DNA of 64,000 nucleotides from Methylomicrobium sp. wino1 (GCF_003932755.1 NZ_CP024202.1:2046001-2110000); one strand, 5' to 3'. Positions 27,940 to 36,588 are shown, counted from the first letter of the stretch. The notes: generated by a model not told the origin, from the letters alone. A program made the numbers and translations.

Positions 27940-28587
27940 TTATTTGCTTTCCATTGTCCTGATGAAGGCGTTTGCTTCATTGATCGATTTTTCCATTGCG
28001 GTAATCAGCGCCGAAACGTCCGATTGAATCGATCCCAATTCGCCTTTGAGCGAGGCGATTGCCTGTGCGTTCAAGTTATGCTTTAGGTACAGCACCTGGT
28101 CCTTGAACACCGACAAGACCGGCTCGATTCGGGATTCGGCTTGTTTCATCGCATTGATAAGCTGCTGATAATGCACTTTCGTCGCATCGAGTTTTTGCTG
28201 GCTGTTTCGTTTCAGAGCAGCGCTACTATATTCTCCGATCTCCTGCTCCCATTCGCGGAATAGCGCGCCGGATACGTCCTCGATGTCGTGGATACGTTTG
28301 TTGACCTCTTTGGCCTTTTTTACGCTAGCTTCGTATTCGCCGTTAAGCTTGTTATAGGTTGATTCGAGATCGCCGCCCTTGAAATCGGTCAATGCGGTAA
28401 ATTGCTCCAACGCGGTTTTAAATTGCTCCTTGGTTTCTTCCTGTGTATCGCGGGCTTTCTCGACGCGGTGCACCATAACTTCCCGTTTTGGAATGCCGAT
28501 TTTTTCGAGGCCGCTGTAATACAGGCTCGAGCAAGCCGACAGGCTCATGAATACCATTGCGGCAATCAAGCGATATAAAACGATCAT
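27940..28587 (-). CDS. DUF2959 lipoprotein, coiled coil
   Basis: 215 residues from MIVLYRLIAAMVF, with lipobox LSAC and then SSLYYSGLEKIGIPKREV, the DUF2959 signature. The body is charged and helical (VEKARDTQEETKEQFKTALE) and should form a coiled coil in the periplasm. Start chosen because GGAG lies 7 bp upstream of this ATG; a longer frame to 28650 has no signal peptide at its start. Function unknown. Divergent from prfC. Confidence 0.82.
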   Translation of the reverse strand: MIVLYRLIAAMVFMSLSACSSLYYSGLEKIGIPKREVMVHRVEKARDTQEETKEQFKTALEQFTALTDFKGGDLESTYNKLNGEYEASVKKAKEVNKRIHDIEDVSGALFREWEQEIGEYSSAALKRNSQQKLDATKVHYQQLINAMKQAESRIEPVLSVFKDQVLYLKHNLNAQAIASLKGELGSIQSDVSALITAMEKSINEANAFIRTMESK

Positions 28588-28749
28588 AACTATCTCCATT
28601 AATGAGTTTTTATCCGGTAATGAAACTTCATAGAGAGCTTCGTCCACCAATAAATGGAACTAACCCGCGCCATTATATTGAAAATACAAAGGAATTGATA
28701 ATACGGTATAATTTGCCGTTTTTATCCCATCTTTATTTATTGAACATCC

Positions 28750-30330
28750 ATGTCAGAGTTACTTTCAGAACTGAGCCGCAGACGTACCTTCGCGATTATT
28801 TCCCATCCCGACGCAGGTAAAACCACGATCACCGAAAAACTACTGCTGTTCGGGGGCGCGATTCAGTTGGCCGGTTCCGTCAAGGGGCGCAAAGCGGCGC
28901 GTCATGCGACTTCGGACTGGATGGAAATGGAGAAAGAGCGGGGCATCTCGGTCACGACCTCGGTGATGCAGTTCGAGCATAAAAGCAGCATTATCAATCT
29001 ACTCGATACGCCAGGACACGAAGACTTTTCCGAGGATACCTATCGTACCTTGACCGCGGTCGATTCGGCGTTGATGGTGATCGACGTCGCGAAAGGCGTC
29101 GAGGACAGAACGATCAAACTGATGGAAGTCTGCCGCCTGCGCACGACGCCGATTTTGACCTTTATCAATAAGCTGGACAGGGAAGGGCGCGAGCCGATCG
29201 AATTGCTCGACGAAGTCGAAAGCGTCTTGCAAATCGAATGCGCACCGATGACTTGGCCGATCGGCATGGGGAAAAGGTTTAAAGGCGTTTATCATCTGTA
29301 CAAGGATGAAATTCATTTGTTCAGCCCGCAGCATGGCGGCAAGATCGCCAAGTCCGAAGTGATCAAAGGGCTCAATAACTTTCATCTGGACGATTTGCTG
29401 AAAGATCAGGCCGACGAATTGCGCGAGGAAATCGAGCTGGTCAAGGGCGCCAGCCACGAATTCGACATGGACAAATATCTGAAGGGCGAACAGACGCCGG
29501 TTTTTTTCGGTTCGGCGATCAACAATTTCGGAATTCTCGAATTGCTCGACGCGTTCGCCGAGTACGCGCCGGCGCCTTTGCCGCGCGAAACCGAACAACG
29601 GGAAGTGCGTCCCGACGAGGATAAATTCACCGGTTTCGTTTTCAAGGTTCAGGCCAATATGGACCCCGCGCATCGCGACCGGATCGCGTTTTTACGCGTT
29701 TGTTCCGGTAAGTTCGACAAAGGCATGAAGATCTATCATGTCCGCACCGGTAAAAACGTCCAGGTCGCCAATGCGCTGACCTTCCAGGCCGATAGCCGTA
29801 AAAACGTCGAAGAAGCCTATCCGGGCGATATCATCGGCTTGCACAATCACGGCACGATACAAGTCGGCGATACCTTCACGCAGGGCGAAACGCTCAAATA
29901 CGGAGGCATTCCATATTTCGCGCCGGAGCTCTTTAGACGCGTCGTACTGAAAGATCCGCTACGCGCAAAGGCTTTACAAAAAGGCCTGATCCAATTGACC
30001 GAAGAGGGCGCGACGCAGTTGTTCAAACCGCTCAAGAACAACGACTTGATACTCGGCGCGGTCGGCGTGCTGCAGTTTGATGTAACGGCACACCGCTTGA
30101 AAACCGAATACAATGTCGAATGCGTCTACGATAACGCGCCTATTTCGACAGTGCGCTGGATCAGTTCCGACAAGCCGGCCAAGCTCGAGGAATTCAAGAA
30201 AAAAGCCTTCGAGAACCTCGCCGAAGACGGCGGCGGTTTTTTGGTTTACGTTGCCAGTAGCCGCGTCAATTTGCAATTGACCGAGGAGCGTTGGCCGGAT
30301 ATTAAGTTTAGTGCAACGCGAGAGCTTTGA
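28750..30330 (+). CDS. prfC: Peptide chain release factor 3
   Basis: Translational GTPase that removes RF1/RF2 from the ribosome. 526 residues with P-loop [15 protein letters not shown], switch region [27 protein letters not shown] and [13 protein letters not shown], and the RF3 C-terminal domain ending [13 protein letters not shown]. Starts [14 protein letters not shown]. Followed by tusD after 30 bp, so possibly co-transcribed. Confidence 0.96.
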   Translation: MSELLSELSRRRTFAIISHPDAGKTTITEKLLLFGGAIQLAGSVKGRKAARHATSDWMEMEKERGISVTTSVMQFEHKSSIINLLDTPGHEDFSEDTYRTLTAVDSALMVIDVAKGVEDRTIKLMEVCRLRTTPILTFINKLDREGREPIELLDEVESVLQIECAPMTWPIGMGKRFKGVYHLYKDEIHLFSPQHGGKIAKSEVIKGLNNFHLDDLLKDQADELREEIELVKGASHEFDMDKYLKGEQTPVFFGSAINNFGILELLDAFAEYAPAPLPRETEQREVRPDEDKFTGFVFKVQANMDPAHRDRIAFLRVCSGKFDKGMKIYHVRTGKNVQVANALTFQADSRKNVEEAYPGDIIGLHNHGTIQVGDTFTQGETLKYGGIPYFAPELFRRVVLKDPLRAKALQKGLIQLTEEGATQLFKPLKNNDLILGAVGVLQFDVTAHRLKTEYNVECVYDNAPISTVRWISSDKPAKLEEFKKKAFENLAEDGGGFLVYVASSRVNLQLTEERWPDIKFSATREL

Positions 30331-30360
30331 TGTCGCTTGGGATTTGGTTGAAGACAAGAT

Positions 30361-30750
30361 ATGAAATTCGCCATTCAAATCAACAGTAGCCCGACCGAGT
30401 CAGGCAGTGCCTATCATGCTTACCGATTTGTTTGCTCAGTGTTGACCGAAGGGCATTCGGTATTTCGCGTATTTTTTTATCATGAAGGGATTTACCATGC
30501 CTTCAATTATGCGATGCCTCCCGACGACGAACTTAATTATCCGAAACTGTGGAGTGCGTTGGCAAAACAATACGCTATCGATCTGGTGGTTTGCATTTCC
30601 GCTGCGCAAAGGCGTGGGTTGCTACATGCCGACGAAGCTAGCCGAGTCGGCAAACAGGATGACGATTTAGCCGACGGTTTTCGTATTTCCGGTCTAGGAC
30701 AATGGGTCGAAGCAACCCTCGAAGCGGACCGTTGCATCGTGTTCGGGTAG
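30361..30750 (+). CDS. tusD: Sulfurtransferase subunit TusD/DsrE
   Basis: Relay protein for 2-thiouridine of tRNA wobble U34, accepting sulfur from TusA. 129 residues: FAIQINSSPTESGSAYHAYR at the N-terminus, then LVVCISAAQRRGLL with the conserved sulfur-accepting Cys and FRISGLGQWVEATLEADR, which are TusD hallmarks. The ORF ends 3 bp before tusC. Confidence 0.9.
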   Translation: MKFAIQINSSPTESGSAYHAYRFVCSVLTEGHSVFRVFFYHEGIYHAFNYAMPPDDELNYPKLWSALAKQYAIDLVVCISAAQRRGLLHADEASRVGKQDDDLADGFRISGLGQWVEATLEADRCIVFG

Positions 30751-30753
30751 TTT

Positions 30754-31113
30754 ATGCATAAGAAATTTTTGTTTGTCTTGCGTAAACCTCCGTTCAATGG
30801 AGTTTTGGTGCAAGAGGCATTGGATAGCATATTGACGATTGCGGCATTCGATCAAGCGGTTAGCCTATTGTTGCTGGACGACGGCGTTTTTCAACTGAAG
30901 AATGGGCAGCAGCCGGAACACTTTGGCATGAAGGATACCGCGGCTGTGTTTGGCGCGTTAGAAATTTACGATATTCACGATATCCGAGGCGAAGTTGAAT
31001 CGTTGCAGGAGCGCGGCTTGAAGCCTCGCGATTTATGCCTGCCGGTGCGAGAAATCTACCGCAAAGATGTGGCTGCGTATATGAAAGAATTCGATGTGAT
31101 TCTTGCGGGCTAA
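30754..31113 (+). CDS. tusC: Sulfurtransferase subunit TusC/DsrF
   Basis: Second DsrE-fold subunit of the TusBCD hexamer. 119 residues: LFVLRKPPFNGVLVQEALD, LLLLDDGVFQL and LPVREIYRKDV match TusC. The catalytic Cys of TusD is not expected here. Directly downstream, where tusB usually sits, there is only repeat-rich DNA, so TusB (and TusE) must be elsewhere or absent. Confidence 0.88.
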   Translation: MHKKFLFVLRKPPFNGVLVQEALDSILTIAAFDQAVSLLLLDDGVFQLKNGQQPEHFGMKDTAAVFGALEIYDIHDIRGEVESLQERGLKPRDLCLPVREIYRKDVAAYMKEFDVILAG

Positions 31114-31348
31114 TGTCATCGGTCCAACGCTCCAGCGTTGCGAAACCCGCGTATAAAGTAACATGGATATGCGCCGAGACGCTGGAGCATCTAGAATGGG
31201 TTGCTACGCGGAGTGTTTTTCGTTATGCATCGATCTAGGGTACGCACCGCGCGTCTTCTTCGGGAAAAACGTTGCGATGCGTTTTGCAAAACTTGTTAGG
31301 CGAAAGAATGGCATCCCATTTGTTTTCATGCAGGATGCTGAACAATGA
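31114..31348. repeat. Repeat-rich spacer downstream of tusC
   Basis: Type D fragments (CCAACGCTCCAGCGTTG at about 31121; AGACGCTGGAGCATCTAG at about 31178) and a TAGGGTACGC motif near 31237. No TusB-like reading frame was found. Confidence 0.5.
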
Positions 31349-33109
31349 CTAAAAATGATATTTAAGCTGAAAGCGTACGTGGTCGTCGGCCCTGAACATG
31401 ATTAACGGGTCGGTGACTGGAATACCTCGAAACAGGCGGACTTGAAGGTCCGCGGTCCAGTCGTTGCCGATGCGCCTACTGGCTTCGATGTTGTATATTT
31501 TGGAGTTTTGGGTGCGGTCGAATATGATGCCGGCAAGCAGTTGAGTGTTTTGAATATCGTTAAAGCCCAGGCGGACTGCGGCTAAAAAGTCGTCTTGAAA
31601 TAGGGCTTGCTGGGTCAATGCCTGAAAATTATTGTAACCACGGCTGTCGTACATATATTCGGTTATCAGGCCTAGGTCGATGCCCGATTCGAAGAGGTCG
31701 AAGAATGTATATTCGACGCCTCCGGTTGCCGCGTAGAATCGGTCTCCTTGTCCCGAGCGCATTAACGCTTCGAGTTTCCATAACCAGCTGCCTTTGATCG
31801 TTTGTACATCGAGACTGGTTTGATTGATGTTTTCATAAAGCGGGATGATTCGTTCGATCTCGCCTAATTGATTAAAACGAGGCAGCATCGTCGGTTGGCG
31901 GGCGGTGCCGTAAAAATGGGCCAGTCCGACATCCCAATCGCCGAAGGAATGAGAATATCTACCTGCGTAAGCCAAATGTTTTTCGACGCCTTCCCTTTCA
32001 AATTGCGCATCTCCGACTGAGGTTACCGGATGCGTTCTTAAGCGGCCTTCGTGTCCGGCAAAGGTTCTTTCGCGAAAACCGGTCAGTAAAAACAAATCGA
32101 TGGTGCCCCAGTCTTGAATCAAGGCTAGGTTAATCATCGGTTGGCCGAGTTTTTGTTCGCCGTCGATGTTTTCGACAAAGTCGGCTTGATTGATAATGTC
32201 GATCAGATGAAAGCCTTCGGTAACGCCCCAAAATACTTGACGGAAGCCAACCCGCAGCTCCCAGTCGTAGGCGGCTTTTAGCCACGTTAATTCGCGGATG
32301 TCGAAATGGGTGCGGCGGCTGTCGTGTTGTGAGTAGCGATAAAAGGGCGAGAAGGTAAAGCTTTGCGATCCGTTATCCCAGCTGCGATAGAGTTCGGGGT
32401 TTATTGCGCCGGAAATATAGTGACTATGTTGCTGGTTGTCTTGCGGAGTTTGAAAAAAGCCCAAGCTTTCCACTTCGGCATACCCGGAAAATTCCCAATC
32501 GGATATCAAGTCATTGTAAAATGATTCGTCACCCGATGCGCCGATCCGGTTTTCTTCGAAATTCCTAGGATATGAATCGTTTGTAGACTGTTGGGGCGCG
32601 GTTAAATCGTATTTTTTGGGTTCGCCGCTTGAGACCGCATAATTCGATGGCGCGAATGTAATCGGGTTTTGTTCCCGGGCTAAAGCCGCTGTGTCTGTTA
32701 GGGTGACCAGATACGAGCCGCGGGCGTTTGAATCAGTATCGAGAGTGTATCCGTGCGTACCGGTTTGATTTTTTAAATCGAATACAAGCCGGAGATCGTT
32801 TTTATTGCGAAGCGAGCTGCGTAAGCGCTGAAAATACGGATGATCGGCTGATGGCTGGCTAAGTGGTTCCGAAGGTTTCAAGTTTTTTAAATCGAGTACA
32901 AGGCGCGGCGGGTTGTCGATTAGGAATGCCTTGAATTCGGGCGTTTTCCGATTTTCAGGGGTCTCCGTGGGAACGATGCTAAGATCTATCACGGCTTGAC
33001 GGGGCGTTGATTGGTAGGCGATCGAATCCAACACTACTTGTTGTGCATCAGCTTCCGAAAATGCCAAGCAAGTTGCCAAGCTGATATATTTAAGTCGGGT
33101 GTTACGCAT
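31349..33109 (-). CDS. AMIN-domain outer-membrane beta-barrel protein
   Basis: 586 residues with a signal peptide ending around SEADAQ. Residues about 25-135 look like an AMIN domain (VVLDSIAYQSTPRQAVIDLS, PRLVLDLKNLKPS, LRLVFDLKN), the peptidoglycan/pole-targeting module of AmiC and PilQ. The rest is rich in aromatic amphipathic strands and ends with Phe (FQLKYHF), as in porin-like barrels; DFDIRELTWLKAAYDWELRV-type segments recall DUF1302-like proteins. The gene upstream (33916-34695) is LolA-like, so they may belong to one envelope pathway. Substrate unknown. A RND/MMPL pump, frequent partner of this pair, is not visible. Confidence 0.7.
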   Translation of the reverse strand: MRNTRLKYISLATCLAFSEADAQQVVLDSIAYQSTPRQAVIDLSIVPTETPENRKTPEFKAFLIDNPPRLVLDLKNLKPSEPLSQPSADHPYFQRLRSSLRNKNDLRLVFDLKNQTGTHGYTLDTDSNARGSYLVTLTDTAALAREQNPITFAPSNYAVSSGEPKKYDLTAPQQSTNDSYPRNFEENRIGASGDESFYNDLISDWEFSGYAEVESLGFFQTPQDNQQHSHYISGAINPELYRSWDNGSQSFTFSPFYRYSQHDSRRTHFDIRELTWLKAAYDWELRVGFRQVFWGVTEGFHLIDIINQADFVENIDGEQKLGQPMINLALIQDWGTIDLFLLTGFRERTFAGHEGRLRTHPVTSVGDAQFEREGVEKHLAYAGRYSHSFGDWDVGLAHFYGTARQPTMLPRFNQLGEIERIIPLYENINQTSLDVQTIKGSWLWKLEALMRSGQGDRFYAATGGVEYTFFDLFESGIDLGLITEYMYDSRGYNNFQALTQQALFQDDFLAAVRLGFNDIQNTQLLAGIIFDRTQNSKIYNIEASRRIGNDWTADLQVRLFRGIPVTDPLIMFRADDHVRFQLKYHF

Positions 33110-33372
33110 AAGTTTTTACGTGTTATTACCTGATAGACTTCTTGCGTTCGCATGTATAGTATTTGTTTAGCCCTCCCTGTATTTCTCTGGTTCCCGCGGC
33201 TCTGCGTGGGAACCCATACCTTGGTTGTCGAGGTAAGGTCGGTATGCATTCCCACACAGAGCGCTCATCGTTATATATAAACCATACGTTACGCATCACA
33301 TACCATTTTCATACAGCTTATGGCTGCAACAAAACCTTGATAAAGGTAAGTGTTGCATACTTTGCAATGCAT
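33110..33372. repeat. Intergenic type D palindrome
   Basis: At 33188-33272: CTGGTTCCCGCGGCTCTGCG ... GCATTCCCACACAGAGCGC, followed by TCATCGTTATATATAAACC, the tail found with other type D copies. No gene. Confidence 0.7.
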
Positions 33373-33614
33373 AGGATTTCGCGAAAAATAACTTCCTGGA
33401 GTTATGGGCTTTGTCTAGGATTCGGTAACTCGCCTGGCAGGCCCAGCACCTAAATTATCCAAGATAGTTAACCATAGCCAACGAGCTATGGAATTTAGGT
33501 GCTGGGTGAATACGTCCTTGTAGGCTTGACGGCGGCGTTCTCTGCCGCCGATACCTGCCAATCGAGCAACCGAACCCTCCAAAAATAGGGAAGTTATTTA
33601 TGACCAAATCCTTA
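33373..33614. repeat. Family A1 element carrying a nested family B element
   Basis: Ends AGGATTTCGCGAAAAATAAC and rc TAAGGATTTGGTCATAAATA. The outer stem GATTCGGTAACTCGCC pairs with GGCAATCGAGCAACCG-type sequence. The core is interrupted between GGCAGG and TGAATACGTCC by the 65-bp element B; six core bases (ACGCCG) are missing at the junction. Confidence 0.85.
33442..33506. repeat. 65-bp family B palindrome nested in A1
   Basis: CCCAGCACCTAAATTATCC ... GGAATTTAGGTGCTGGG, with inner CATAGC/GCTATG arms. Nearly the same as the reverse complement of 16470-16534. Its position dates it as younger than the surrounding A1 copy. Confidence 0.88.
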
Positions 33615-33915
33615 ATATCTTAGTTATTTTGACCTCGATACCTTTTGTTGTTACCCAGCTCTCCCGGCTTCGAAATCGCGATCAGGGGATCGCTCCCACA
33701 TAGCACTCGCCTTCCCTATGTGGGAGTGACGCTCGCGCTCCCAGGCTTATTGTCCGAAAATGGTTGGGGGCAGAATAATTACGGTCTATTTGTACTTTAT
33801 ATAACACGATGGGCGTGGAAACGATGGATAAATATACGACAATGAGTTAAATAATGGCGCTAATTCGTTAATTTTATGAAATTTCCAAATATTCTCTATG
33901 AAGTATAATTGAAAT
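33615..33915. repeat. Intergenic type E block
   Basis: Near 33664-33745: TCGAAATCGCGATCAGGGGA, ATCGCTCCCACATAGCACTC, and the inverted CTATGTGGGAGTGACGC. The rest up to the LolA-like gene is AT-rich without a gene. Confidence 0.65.
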
Positions 33916-34695
33916 CTAGCGTGCGCGCCTTAAAGTATTTTGATCGAAATCGCGTTCGGTGAGTCCCGTGCGAAATTCGATGCTCTCAATCAATAAGCTG
34001 GTGCTTTTGCCGTTCTGATGATTGGTCATCAACATATCATGCGCCCGCCAGTATTGATTTAGGTATTGACGATAGTCTTTGTTTTCGAGTGTCTTCAATA
34101 GGGCATTTCTTCTGTCGTAATATTCGACTTTTATTGGAATATAGCGCTCCTTGTCTATCCACGATATCTGTCGGGTATATCCGGAATGTTCATACTGAGG
34201 GTCAAGCTCGACAACAAAGCAATCAATGCCGTCTACTGCTTCGTCATGAAGGTAGCGGTACTCATATTTCGGAATTTCAAATGAAGTTAAATCTTCGAAT
34301 GCAAATTCGCTGCCGAGGAAGGGGCCCGATTTGTTGTTTGACGAAATACGTCTAACCCTTCTCAATGCGGGTAAATAAAGCCATTGATCGTCCGGTTCGA
34401 GTGCATGGGTATAACTTAAAAAAGCCGTGCCCTTGACATCGCCGGGGCTATCGAAAATAGTCAGGCTTTTGTCTCCGTCACCGGTGACTTCTAACGTGTT
34501 GATTCTGAGTAAACGAACGGCTTGGCTCCCGCTTCGGGTTCTCAGGATCATTTTCATTTCGGCTTGGCTATCTTGCCAGCCTTTATCGCGTTTGACCATT
34601 TCTTCGATGATTTGCAAGCCTTTTTCTTGATCGCTTTGTGCTAGGCACGGTGATGTAATGAAGAAAAGACCAAGTAGTAAAAGTATGTTTTTCAT
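33916..34695 (-). CDS. Outer-membrane lipoprotein-sorting (LolA-like) protein
   Basis: 259 residues from MKNILLLLGLFF with a signal peptide cut near CLAQS. The mature part has DSPGDVKGTAFLSYTHALEP, DQWLYLPALRRVRRISSNNK, GPFLGSEFAFEDLTSFEI, the hallmarks of the LolA-like family often found with RND (MMPL) exporters and DUF1302-type barrels. Probably periplasmic and lipid-handling. It is followed after about 800 bp of repeats by the AMIN-barrel gene in the same direction. The pump of the usual triad is absent. Confidence 0.82.
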   Translation of the reverse strand: MKNILLLLGLFFITSPCLAQSDQEKGLQIIEEMVKRDKGWQDSQAEMKMILRTRSGSQAVRLLRINTLEVTGDGDKSLTIFDSPGDVKGTAFLSYTHALEPDDQWLYLPALRRVRRISSNNKSGPFLGSEFAFEDLTSFEIPKYEYRYLHDEAVDGIDCFVVELDPQYEHSGYTRQISWIDKERYIPIKVEYYDRRNALLKTLENKDYRQYLNQYWRAHDMLMTNHQNGKSTSLLIESIEFRTGLTERDFDQNTLRRAR

Positions 34696-34996
34696 TTTTA
34701 ATGCCAAGGTGAGTGTTTGAATAATTCCAGGATATACACCCTTTGCTCGTCAAATTTCGGCGCAGGGGTGCTCGTCAAAGACCCGGTACCTAAATTACTA
34801 AGATTATTAATCATAGTCCATAATTTACGGAATTTAGTTGCCGGATAACGCAAGTCGGTTGGAGTATTTTTCTCGTTCCCGAGCTCCAGTGTGGGAATGC
34901 GTACGGAGCTTAACGATGGGCGGAAGCCGTTACAAGAGTATCCTTCATTAGTCAGACTCAGACTACACCTAAATTTCTTTCTCTCTTTGGGAGGAG
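34696..34996. repeat. Intergenic with diverged family B copy
   Basis: At about 34786-34851: CCCGGTACCTAAATTACTAA ... GGAATTTAGTTGCCGG resembles element B with many changes. A type D half (CTCGTTCCCGAGCTCCAG) follows near 34873. No gene. Confidence 0.55.
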
Positions 34997-35182
34997 GTTA
35001 CTGTGAAAGTTGGCGGACCGAAGAGGGTACGGTTGCTCGAACCGACCGGCGTCGGCGGCAGGGAGCCGCCGTCGAGACTACATGGACGTATTTACGGCGT
35101 CCTGTCGGGCGAGTGATCGTACCCTAGCCAACCCCTCACAGTTTCATTTGTCGGGGTGATGACAGCTTCTTCATGATCGTTA
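34997..35182. repeat. Family A2 element (minus orientation)
   Basis: GTTACTGTGAAAGTTGGCGG at one end and CATCATGAAG-type TTCTTCATGATCGTTA at the other. The core, read on the minus strand, is ACGCCGTAAATACGTCC then ATGTAGTCTCGACGGCGGC. Nearly identical to 50840-51023. Confidence 0.85.
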
Positions 35183-35296
35183 GGATGAGGGTTTCAAATG
35201 GCGGGCGGCCTTTTCAAGCACTTCGTTGGTGATGCGGGAAGTGTACTCCGCGTTCGCCGCGGCCTGAGGAATAGATTGTACGGTTGTGTCAGTCAT
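35180..35296 (-). CDS. Short ORF, possibly truncated by the A2 element
   Basis: 38 residues, MTDTTVQSIPQAAANAEYTS and a helical remainder ending HLKPSS. The ATG is preceded by GGAGATAAGTTC, a good ribosome-binding site. The TAA stop is formed at the very boundary of the A2 element (TAACGATCATGAAG), so the gene was probably longer before insertion. No family recognised. It could be a remnant or an independent small protein. Confidence 0.4.
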   Translation of the reverse strand: MTDTTVQSIPQAAANAEYTSRITNEVLEKAARHLKPSS

Positions 35297-35566
35297 GAAC
35301 TTATCTCCGAAAATGTTCCCTAATTAAAGCATGGGGCGGTGTCTCAGGTATATTGACACAGGGGAAGTTCTAACTTCGCAGTACAAGTGAAAAAAGAAGC
35401 AAAAGTCTTTAAATATCTACAAAATATCCCTAATCCTCGTCTTTCTATAATGTGGCGTACCCCTTTCGAGTCGGAATATCGCTGTTATTTACAACAATCA
35501 GTTGATGTTATAATCCGTAGCCAGTCCGTGCATTCGTGAACGAAATGGTTGATTGCCGGATTCGCT

Positions 35567-35830
35567 TTAAACCGGGCATCCTTCTAATTTGTAAATTGCG
35601 TACCCTTGCTTGTCGATTTGTTTTCTTAATTCCGGCGGCGCTTCGGTGCTATGGCAAAACATGCAATTTGTTTGGTTAACAATGGCATCGGGTTCGCCGA
35701 TATCGGTAAGCCATTCTTTTGCGTAAGTCATGGCTTTATTCTGGTCTTTTTCATCGAGTACTACGTCAAAGTGCAATATTTTTCCTTTGGCGGTTTTAGC
35801 ATAGGTATCGTATACGTGGGATATAGGCAT
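35567..35830 (-). CDS. DUF2024-family protein
   Basis: 87 residues from MPISHVYDTYAKTAKGKILH, then FDVVLDEKDQNKAMTYAKEW and the Cys-containing CMFCHSTEAPPELRKQI, ending YAIYKLEGCPV; all are DUF2024 signatures. Function unknown; the CxxC could bind a metal or be redox active. GAGGAC lies about 10 bp before the ATG. Longer frames upstream run through an intrinsic terminator and are rejected. Divergent from a MarR gene with a shared operator region. Confidence 0.85.
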   Translation of the reverse strand: MPISHVYDTYAKTAKGKILHFDVVLDEKDQNKAMTYAKEWLTDIGEPDAIVNQTNCMFCHSTEAPPELRKQIDKQGYAIYKLEGCPV

Positions 35831-35846
35831 AATGATTAAGTCCTCT

Positions 35847-35873
35847 AAAAAAACCGGCGGTTTATCCGCCGGT
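35847..35873 (-). terminator. Intrinsic terminator in the leader of the DUF2024 gene
   Basis: On the minus strand ACCGGCGG, loop ATAAA, CCGCCGGT, followed by seven T. It lies after the predicted promoter and only about 17 bp before the start codon, so it would stop transcripts before the gene unless bypassed: attenuation or a leader switch is likely. Confidence 0.8.
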
Positions 35874-35944
35874 ATTAAAGTTCTCATACGAGGGATAGCA
35901 ATGTCCTTCCTGGATGTAAAAAAAGCATGACAGAAAGTCATTAT

Positions 35945-35963
35945 TTGTTTCGAATCGAAACAA
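35945..35963. promoter_or_regulatory. 19-bp palindrome, probable MarR operator
   Basis: TTGTTTCGAATCGAAACAA: two perfect 9-bp arms around one base. It lies between the divergent DUF2024 and marR genes, 65 bp upstream of the marR ATG, near the expected transcription start of the opposite promoter. Confidence 0.75.
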
Positions 35964-35968
35964 GTGTT

Positions 35969-35998
35969 AATGTATGATAATATCTCTGCAGTTGTCAA
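35969..35998 (-). promoter_or_regulatory. Predicted sigma70 promoter for the DUF2024 leader
   Basis: TTGACA (35998-35993) and TACATT (35974-35969) with an 18-bp spacer, reading on the minus strand. Transcription would start near 35962, inside the palindrome. Confidence 0.6.
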
Positions 35999-36027
35999 CA
36001 GAGTTAATACTTAATTAGCCGATTGCC

Positions 36028-36588
36028 ATGGAAACAGCCGATATTTACAAAGTCATTGAGCGCATGGCGGCCTTGATTAGGTCCGAAGAGCGCAAAAGAT
36101 GCACAGAACTCGGAATTCAGATCGTTCATTTGCAAGTTTTGGATTATTTGTCTCGATGCAATAAGTATAGTGATACGCCGGCGGCATTGACCCATTATTT
36201 GGGTATGACCAAAGGAACCGTTTCACAGACTTTATTGTTATTGGAAAGAAAAGGATTTATTCGGAAAGTTCCCGATCTTGCCGACAAACGCATGGTTCAT
36301 CTGCAATTGGTTGCGGAAGGATGGGATGTATTGCGTCAAGCTTATCCGACCGACTTGTTCAATAAAGCGGCGGAATTTTTTGAAAAAAATTGTCCGGAGG
36401 TCGGTGATACACCCTTCGTCGAAGCTTTGGCCGCGTTGCAAAAAGCACACAAGTCACATTCTTTCGGGCTTTGCGGAACATGCAAATATTTTACGACCAA
36501 ACCCGAAGGCTTCTTTTGCGGTTTGACCGGCGAACCGCTCACAAAATCCGATAGCGAAAAAATCTGTCAGGAACATACCGTCCCTTGA
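36028..36588 (+). CDS. MarR-family regulator with C-terminal four-cysteine module
   Basis: 186 residues. Residues about 30-100 form the winged helix: HLQVLDYLSRC, YLGMTKGTVSQTLLLLERKG (recognition helix) and the wing around DKRMVHLQL. The C-terminal extension has Cys149, Cys152, Cys164 and Cys180 (CGTCKYF, FFCGLTGEPL, ICQEH), a spacing suited to a Zn or Fe-S site. Three more Cys (25, 44, 122) are present. It is divergent from DUF2024 and probably binds the palindrome at 35945. The effector is likely redox or metal, by inference. Confidence 0.85.
   Translation: METADIYKVIERMAALIRSEERKRCTELGIQIVHLQVLDYLSRCNKYSDTPAALTHYLGMTKGTVSQTLLLLERKGFIRKVPDLADKRMVHLQLVAEGWDVLRQAYPTDLFNKAAEFFEKNCPEVGDTPFVEALAALQKAHKSHSFGLCGTCKYFTTKPEGFFCGLTGEPLTKSDSEKICQEHTVP

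Noticed and set aside
31163-31348. 61-codon frame as tusB
   Set aside because: It does not match TusB, begins within repeat DNA and has no RBS.
35831-35998. N-terminal extension of the DUF2024 protein to 35998
   Set aside because: It runs through an intrinsic terminator and promoter elements; family members start at 35830.
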